From NCBI GenBank assembly GCA_030148625.1, contig JASBTC010000260.1, positions 1 to 9,929 of the forward strand: 9,929 nucleotides of DNA. The letters are read 5' to 3'. Position numbers and translations under genes: made by a program. This document shows positions 5,590-9,929 of this stretch, piece after piece. The notes below the pieces were generated by a model, which searched no databases, had not been told where the DNA came from, and was given only the letters and a program-made list of their open reading frames with translations. The first letter of the stretch is position 1. Every line of letters begins with the position of its first letter. This stretch comes from Sphingobium sp. (GTDB lineage: Bacteria; Pseudomonadota; Alphaproteobacteria; Sphingomonadales; Sphingomonadaceae).

Positions 5590-7216
5590 AGATGGCCTCC
5601 TTGAAAGGGTCGATGCCGACACGGCGATAGGTGTCGACGAAACGCTCGCCGTCCTGGCGCAGCGACTTGTAAGTATCGGTCACTTTCTCGACCGCATCGA
5701 CGATGCCGTCCTCGTCGAAGCCGGGGCCGGTGATCTTGCCGAGCGACGCGTCCTCGGCGCCCGAGCCGCCGAGCAGCAGCTGATAATTCTCGGTGCCTTT
5801 ACGATCGACGCCGAGAATGCCGATATGGCCGGCATGGTGGTGGCCGCAGGCGTTGATGCAGCCGCTGATCTTGAGCTTGAGTTCGCCCAGATCGCGTTGC
5901 CGCTCGGGATCGGCGAAGCGTTGCGCGATCTTCTGTGCGACCGGAATCGATCGCGCATTGGCCAGGCTGCAATAATCGAGGCCGGGGCAGGCGATGATGT
6001 CGCTGATCAGGTCGAGATTGGCGGTGGCGAGCCCCGCTTCGTCGAGCGCCTGCCATACCGGGTACAGATCGGCCTTGCGGACATGCGGCAGGACGATGTT
6101 CTGGGCGTGGGTGACGCGCAGCTCGTCAAAGCTGTACGCCTTGGCGAGATCCGCCATCAGGTCGATCTGGTCGGCGCTGGCATCGCCCGGAATGCCGCCG
6201 ACGGGCTTCAGGCTGATGTTCGCGATCGCATAGCCCGGCTGGGCGTGCGCGACGACATTCTGCTGCACCCACAGGCGGAAATCGGGATCGGACAGGTCCA
6301 GTTCGTCGCTCAGCCCCGTTTCGAAGGCGGGCGGTGCGAAAAAGGCGCTGATGCGCTCCAGCTCGGCCGCGGGCGGATCGAGGCCCAGCGTCTTCACATG
6401 CGCGAATTCTTCCTCGACCTGGCGGCGATATTCGTCGGCACCGATCTCGTGGACGAGGATCTTGATCCGAGCCTTGTAGATATTGTCGCGCCGGCCGTGG
6501 CGGTTGTAGACGCGCAGGCACGCTTCGACATAGCTCAGCAGATCGTCGGCGGTGACGAAATCCTTGATCTCGGGCGCGATCATCGGGGTACGGCCCATGC
6601 CGCCACCGACGAAGATCTTGCCGCCGAGAACGCCGGCTTCGTTCCTGAGCAATTCGATGCCGATATCGTGGAGCCGCATCGCCGCACGATCCTCGGCCGC
6701 CGCGATCACCGCGATCTTGAACTTGCGGGGCAGATAGCTGAACTCGGGATGGAAGGTGCTCCACTGGCGCAGCAATTCGGCCCAGGGGCGGGGATCGGTG
6801 ACTTCGTCGGCCGCGGCGCCGGCATATTGATCCGAGCTGATATTGCGGATGCAATTGCCGCTGGTCTGGATGGCATGCATCTCGACGGTCGCGAGATCGG
6901 CCAGGATATCAGCGGCTTGCTCCAGCTTGATCCAGTTATACTGGATGTTCTGGCGCGTCGTGAAATGGCCGTAACCGCGATCGTATTTGCGCGCGATATG
7001 GCCGAGCATCCGCATCTGCCGGCCGTCGAGCGTGCCATAGGGCACGGCGACGCGCAGCATATAGGCGTGAAGCTGGAGGTAGAGGCCGTTCATCAGCCGC
7101 AACGGCTTGAACTGATCCTCCGACAGCGCACCCGAAAGGCGGCGATTCACCTGGTCGCGGAATTCCTCGACACGGGCATCGACGATCGACTGATCATATT
7201 GGTCATATTTGTACAT
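5582..7216 (-). CDS. cysI: Siroheme/4Fe-4S sulfite (or nitrite) reductase
   Basis: Catalyses a six-electron reduction, here most likely sulfite to sulfide. The protein is 544 aa with the usual duplicated ferredoxin-like and siroheme domains. Seen: GHFTTRQNIQYNWI (83-96, R88 a likely siroheme contact), TSGNCIRN (118-125), PRKFKIAV (163-170), and the four cluster and siroheme ligands C410, C416 (ACPGLDYC) and C453, C457 (GCINACGHHHAGH). The sequence alone cannot separate sulfite from nitrite as substrate, but cysH, cobA and DUF934 as operon partners argue strongly for sulfite. No CysJ flavoprotein is present here, so electrons probably come from ferredoxin or another donor. The ATG (7214-7216) follows the DUF2849 stop by 1 bp, and the TGA overlaps the DUF934 start. 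Confidence 0.94.
   Translation of the reverse strand: MYKYDQYDQSIVDARVEEFRDQVNRRLSGALSEDQFKPLRLMNGLYLQLHAYMLRVAVPYGTLDGRQMRMLGHIARKYDRGYGHFTTRQNIQYNWIKLEQAADILADLATVEMHAIQTSGNCIRNISSDQYAGAAADEVTDPRPWAELLRQWSTFHPEFSYLPRKFKIAVIAAAEDRAAMRLHDIGIELLRNEAGVLGGKIFVGGGMGRTPMIAPEIKDFVTADDLLSYVEACLRVYNRHGRRDNIYKARIKILVHEIGADEYRRQVEEEFAHVKTLGLDPPAAELERISAFFAPPAFETGLSDELDLSDPDFRLWVQQNVVAHAQPGYAIANISLKPVGGIPGDASADQIDLMADLAKAYSFDELRVTHAQNIVLPHVRKADLYPVWQALDEAGLATANLDLISDIIACPGLDYCSLANARSIPVAQKIAQRFADPERQRDLGELKLKISGCINACGHHHAGHIGILGVDRKGTENYQLLLGGSGAEDASLGKITGPGFDEDGIVDAVEKVTDTYKSLRQDGERFVDTYRRVGIDPFKEAIYG
5596..5602 (-). promoter_or_regulatory. Consensus ribosome binding site for the DUF934 gene
   Basis: AAGGAGG on the minus strand, 6 bp before the ATG at 5589 and inside the end of cysI. 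It rules out the longer in-frame start at 5622. It is the strongest such site inside the operon, so this gene may be translated well on its own as well as by coupling. Confidence 0.85.
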
Positions 7217-7217
7217 G

Positions 7218-7514
7218 TCAGATCACCCAGTTGCCGGCGGCGGGGTCGGCGGGTTTGAGCGTGAGATCGGGGCGCACCGTGGGCCCGAGCGCGCGGACGC
7301 GATCCTTGATATGGGCGGGACGCGGCCCTTCGGGCGTTGCGGTCGCCTCGATCACATAGGGCGCATTGACGCGGCGCGCGCCTTCTTCGGCACGGGCGAT
7401 GCTCTCACCCTCTTCACCGACATCGGTGGCGTCCTCGACATGGCGCGACCATTCCGTCCCGGTCCACCAGATCACGTCACCCGTCGGCAAATCATTGCCT
7501 GTCAATATCTTCAC
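7218..7514 (-). CDS. DUF2849 small protein of the sulfur operon
   Basis: A 98-aa protein resembling the DUF2849 family, which in alphaproteobacteria is found beside cysI. Conserved look: MKILTGNDLPTGDVIWW at the N-terminus (start codon GTG) and a C-terminal IKDRVRALGPTVRPDL stretch. The middle (about 22-50) is acidic and rich in Glu. There are no cysteines, so it is not itself a Fe-S or thiol carrier, and no signal or membrane segment. The GTG at 7512-7514 overlaps the cobA TGA (GTGA) and has GGAG 8 bp upstream; the stop is 1 bp from the cysI ATG. Position suggests a role tied to CysI or siroheme delivery; its biochemical function is unknown. Confidence 0.87.
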   Translation of the reverse strand: MKILTGNDLPTGDVIWWTGTEWSRHVEDATDVGEEGESIARAEEGARRVNAPYVIEATATPEGPRPAHIKDRVRALGPTVRPDLTLKPADPAAGNWVI

Positions 7515-8299
7515 GCAAGATGCTCCGACTGTTTCTCAAATGCTGCCAGCCGATCCTCGGCATCGGCACGCAGAACGACTTCGCCCACCACGATCAGCGC
7601 CGGACTCTCGACGCGTTCGCGCGCGATCATGCCGCCAAGGTCGGCGAGCAGGGTGCGCAGCGCGCGCCGATCGGGGCGGCCGCCTTTTTCCAGCACGGCG
7701 ACGGGCATGGCGGGCGATACGCCGTCGGCGATCAGCTTGTCGGCGATCTGCTCGGCGGTCGCGACGCCCATATAGATGACGAGCGTGCGGCCCTTGCCGG
7801 CCAGCCCCGACCAGTCCTGTTCGGTCAGGCCCTTGCACTGGCCTGCGACGAAGCTGACCGCGCTTGCCGCATCGCGATGGGTGAGGGGGAGCATCGCTTC
7901 CGCGGCGCAGCCGATCGCGGCGGAAATGCCGGGAATGACCTCGACCGGCACATCGGCCGCGCGGCAGGCCTCGACCTCTTCGCCGCCGCGCCCGAAGATG
8001 AATGGATCGCCGCCCTTCAGACGGATCACCGTCGCGCCGCCCAGCGCCTCGGCGACGATGAGCGCATTGATCGATTCCTGCGCCAGCGTGTGCCGCGCGC
8101 GGCTCTTCGCGACCGAGATCAGCCGGGCACCGGCCGGCGCAAGCGCCAGGATGCGGCGATCGACCAGCCCGTCATGCACGATCACGTCGGCGCGCCCGAG
8201 CGCGCGGACGGCTTTCACCGTCAGCAACTCGGGGTCGCCGGGTCCGGCGCCGACCAGGATCACTTTCCCGCCGGTTAGGTCACGCACTTTACCGTCCAT
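7511..8299 (-). CDS. cobA: Uroporphyrinogen-III C-methyltransferase (SUMT)
   Basis: Transfers two methyl groups from S-adenosylmethionine to uroporphyrinogen III, giving precorrin-2, the branch point to siroheme and cobalamin. The protein is 262 aa, the length of a stand-alone enzyme. Seen: VGAGPGDPELLT (16-27), VIVHDGLV (39-46), RLKGGDPFIFGRGGEE (93-108), VIPGISAA (121-128) and PLTHRDAASAVSFVAGQ (138-154). The dehydrogenase/ferrochelatase half of bifunctional CysG is missing, so siroheme would have to be completed by an enzyme encoded elsewhere. As first gene of the operon it supplies the cofactor path for CysI. The ATG is at 8297-8299 with only a weak ribosome binding site. The 57-bp gap to the GlcG-like gene shows no clear promoter, so a distal promoter or read-through is possible. 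Confidence 0.94.
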   Translation of the reverse strand: MDGKVRDLTGGKVILVGAGPGDPELLTVKAVRALGRADVIVHDGLVDRRILALAPAGARLISVAKSRARHTLAQESINALIVAEALGGATVIRLKGGDPFIFGRGGEEVEACRAADVPVEVIPGISAAIGCAAEAMLPLTHRDAASAVSFVAGQCKGLTEQDWSGLAGKGRTLVIYMGVATAEQIADKLIADGVSPAMPVAVLEKGGRPDRRALRTLLADLGGMIARERVESPALIVVGEVVLRADAEDRLAAFEKQSEHLA

Positions 8300-8356
8300 G
8301 GCGGACAGATGGGCGTTCGCGCGCGCCGACGCAAAGCAGGGTTTTTTTGGGGGCGG

Positions 8357-8848
8357 TTAGTTGAGCTTTGCGCTCGCCAACGCGGCGGCGGCAATCTCGC
8401 CATCCTCGGCCGAGGTTCCGCCGCTGATCCCGATCGCACCGATCACCAACCCGCCCGAGACGATCGGCACGCCGCCCTCGACCGCGACCACGCCGTCCAG
8501 ACTGAGCACGGCGGCGCCGTTCTTCGCGACGGACTCGGCAAATGCCTTGGTCGGACGGCGATACCGGGCCGAGGCACGCGCCTTTTGCTGGGAGACTGTG
8601 ATCGATGCCGATTGGGTGCCGTCCATCACTTCGAGCAGGATCGGTTCGCCCGACGGCAATACGACCGCGAAGGCCATGCGGAAATTGCGCGCTTTCGCTT
8701 CGCGATGCGCGGCATCGACGATGGTGCGTGCCTGGGTGAGCGTAACGGCGGGGCCATAGGGGCCGGGAATCTGTTGCGCTGATGCAGCTGGAGCAAGCAA
8801 GATGGCCGCGAACGTGGCGCCCGCCGCAAGATATCTCTGTTTGATCAT
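8357..8848 (-). CDS. Secreted GlcG/HbpS-like (heme-binding family) protein
   Basis: A 163-aa precursor with a clear Sec signal peptide: MIKQR, a hydrophobic core (7-20) and an ASA-QQ cleavage site after A24, so the mature protein of about 139 aa should be periplasmic. The rest is one GlcG/HbpS-type domain, with TLTQARTIVDAAHREAK (about 36-52), FAVVLPSGEPILLEVMDG, and the glycine-rich C-terminal GGVPIVSGGLVIGAIGISGG. Some members of this family bind heme (HbpS); others sit by glycolate or aldehyde metabolism genes without known activity, so ligand binding here is unproven. The start at 8848 is set by AGGAGG 7 bp upstream and by the signal peptide beginning there; the open frame upstream only overlaps astD in another frame. 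It lies 61 bp after astD on the same strand, possibly co-transcribed. Confidence 0.88.
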   Translation of the reverse strand: MIKQRYLAAGATFAAILLAPAASAQQIPGPYGPAVTLTQARTIVDAAHREAKARNFRMAFAVVLPSGEPILLEVMDGTQSASITVSQQKARASARYRRPTKAFAESVAKNGAAVLSLDGVVAVEGGVPIVSGGLVIGAIGISGGTSAEDGEIAAAALASAKLN

Positions 8849-8855
8849 GATCGCC

Positions 8856-8861
8856 CCTCCT
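8856..8861 (-). promoter_or_regulatory. Ribosome binding site setting the GlcG-like start
   Basis: AGGAGG on the minus strand, 7 bp before the ATG at 8848. It supports the short, signal-peptide-bearing form over a longer open frame reaching to 9112. Confidence 0.8.
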
Positions 8862-8909
8862 GCTTTTGCGGCGGGATAGGCGGTGGGGCGGAGACAGGCA
8901 ATGCCGGTG

Positions 8910-9929
8910 TCAGGAACCGGTGGAGGGATCTCGCAATCCGATGCCGATCGATGCGCGCGCCTGCTCGGTTTCCGAAGACACCACCGGATAGGCGCAATAA
9001 TCCGCGGCATAAAAGGCGCCGGGCCGATGATTGCCCGACAGCCCGACCCCGCCAAAGGGCGCGTTGGACGGTGCGCCATTGGTCGGCCGGTTCCAATTGA
9101 CCACGCCCGCACGGATATTGGCCCAGAAGCGGTCGTAGAGCGCGGGCGCGCCGCCGATCAGCGCGGCGGACAGGCCGTAGCGCGTGTTGTTCGCCTCGGC
9201 GAGTGCGTCCCCGAAGCTGGCGACGCGGATGACCTGGAGGATCGGGCCGAACAGCTCGACATCGGGGCGATCGGTGACGTCGGTGACGTCGATGATCGCA
9301 GGCGTCAGGAACGGGCGGTCGTCGACCGGCCGGTCGAGCCGGCGGAACGGGCGGCCGCCCTTCATCATCAGGCCGAGAAAGCTTTCCTGCAGACTGTCGG
9401 CGGCATGATTGTCGATCACCGGCCCCATGAAGGGCTGCGGCTCGTCATGCGGGCCGCCGACGATCATGCGGTCGACCAGCTTGCCGAGTTCCGCCAGCAC
9501 CGCGTCCTGCTTACCGTCCTCGACGATCAGGCGCCGCGCGGCGGTGCAGCGCTGGCCCGCGGTCATGAACGCCGATTGGGCGATGACGACGGCGGCGGCA
9601 TGGATATCGGTCGGGTTCCACAGCACGATCGGATTGTTGCCGCCCAGTTCCAGCGCCAGGATCCGGTCGATCCGATCGGCATAGAGGCGGCTGAGGGCGA
9701 GGCCGGTCGGCGCCGAACCGGTAAAGAGCAGGCCATCGATGCCATCATGCCCCGCCAAGGCCTTGCCCTCGGCCGGGCCGCCGATCAGCAGCCGCACGGC
9801 GCCATCGGGTACACCGGCCGCGCGATAACATTCGACAAGAAATTCGGCAGTTGCGGGTGTTTTCTCAGATGGTTTGAAAACCACCGCATTGCCCGCGATC
9901 AGCGCCGGAACGATATGCCCATTCGGCAG
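8910..9929 (-). CDS. astD: N-succinylglutamate 5-semialdehyde dehydrogenase, N-terminus cut off by window edge
   Basis: Oxidises N-succinylglutamate semialdehyde to N-succinylglutamate with NAD+, the fourth step of the arginine succinyltransferase (AST) pathway. The 339 C-terminal residues are visible; AstD is about 480-490 aa, so roughly 140-150 are missing beyond the right edge. The frame is open to the last base and begins with LPNGHIVPALIAGN, followed by the cofactor-binding VVFKPSE. Also seen: LFTGSAPTG (the NAD-binding turn), the general-base Glu in LALELGGNNPIV, the catalytic Cys in TAGQRCTAARR, the ELFGPILQV segment, and the AstD-type ending GNHRPGAFYAADYCAYPV. That last block and the LPNGHIVPAL opening separate it from generic aldehyde dehydrogenases. 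Other ast genes would be expected just outside the window. Confidence 0.93.
   Translation of the reverse strand: MPNGHIVPALIAGNAVVFKPSEKTPATAEFLVECYRAAGVPDGAVRLLIGGPAEGKALAGHDGIDGLLFTGSAPTGLALSRLYADRIDRILALELGGNNPIVLWNPTDIHAAAVVIAQSAFMTAGQRCTAARRLIVEDGKQDAVLAELGKLVDRMIVGGPHDEPQPFMGPVIDNHAADSLQESFLGLMMKGGRPFRRLDRPVDDRPFLTPAIIDVTDVTDRPDVELFGPILQVIRVASFGDALAEANNTRYGLSAALIGGAPALYDRFWANIRAGVVNWNRPTNGAPSNAPFGGVGLSGNHRPGAFYAADYCAYPVVSSETEQARASIGIGLRDPSTGS

Noticed and set aside
5564..7258. 564-codon open frame on the plus strand, antisense to cysI and DUF934
   Set aside because: The minus strand encodes proteins with clear motifs and ribosome binding sites. Long antisense frames are expected from strong GC bias at third codon positions, and this translation shows no recognisable family.
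7520..8278. 252-codon open frame on the plus strand, antisense to cobA
   Set aside because: It is the shadow of a well-conserved methyltransferase; its own translation is not protein-like.
8341..8356. Run of seven T followed by G-rich sequence, considered as a terminator
   Set aside because: The T run is on the plus strand, where no gene ends, and no stem precedes it; on the minus strand it is an A run.
8300..8356. Riboswitch or clear promoter ahead of the sulfur operon
   Set aside because: The gap is only 57 bp, with no recognisable SAM-type aptamer or convincing -35/-10 pair.
8849..9112. Upstream extension of the GlcG-like reading frame into astD
   Set aside because: The extra residues have no homology look, and would bury a clear signal peptide preceded by AGGAGG.

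Overview
The window is ordinary, densely packed, GC-rich chromosomal DNA. It most likely comes from an alphaproteobacterium, plausibly of the Sphingomonas group. Three things point there: a UPF0262 protein (a family confined to alphaproteobacteria), a DnaB helicase with extra segments of the kind seen in that class, and a cobA–DUF2849–cysI–DUF934–cysH sulfur operon. The genus assignment is inference. I see no mobile element, CRISPR array, tRNA or rRNA, and no region whose base composition stands apart.

Left part (1-1577, minus strand): a tight three-gene cluster read UPF0262 -> membrane-anchored GH25 lysozyme-like protein -> cytidine deaminase. The lysozyme stop and the cdd start overlap as ATGA, and cdd runs off the left edge. 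Divergent from this cluster is dnaB (1729-3240, plus strand). The 151-bp gap between UPF0262 and dnaB holds a plausible sigma70-type promoter, two DnaA-box-like 9-mers at the predicted transcription start, and a perfect 7-bp hairpin ahead of the ribosome binding site. This is the most suggestive regulatory structure in the window.

Middle (3262-4254, minus): a CorA/ZntB-family divalent metal transporter converges on dnaB. Between it and the sulfur operon lies a perfect 10-bp inverted repeat (4325-4351).

Right part (4404-8299, minus): a five-gene assimilatory sulfur operon read cobA (uroporphyrinogen-III C-methyltransferase, first step to siroheme) -> DUF2849 -> cysI (siroheme/4Fe-4S sulfite or nitrite reductase) -> DUF934 -> cysH (APS reductase with the four-Cys Fe-S signature). 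Every junction overlaps or is separated by 1 bp, so the genes are almost certainly translated in a coupled way. Together they take APS to sulfite, sulfite to sulfide, and start the siroheme needed for that second step. The two DUF proteins are the truly uncharacterised parts.

Right edge (8357-9929, minus): the C-terminal two thirds of astD (arginine succinyltransferase pathway), then a secreted GlcG/HbpS-like protein.

I found no convincing new biological system. The items worth a second look are the dnaB control region, the inverted repeat near 4340 and the two conserved unknown proteins in the sulfur operon.
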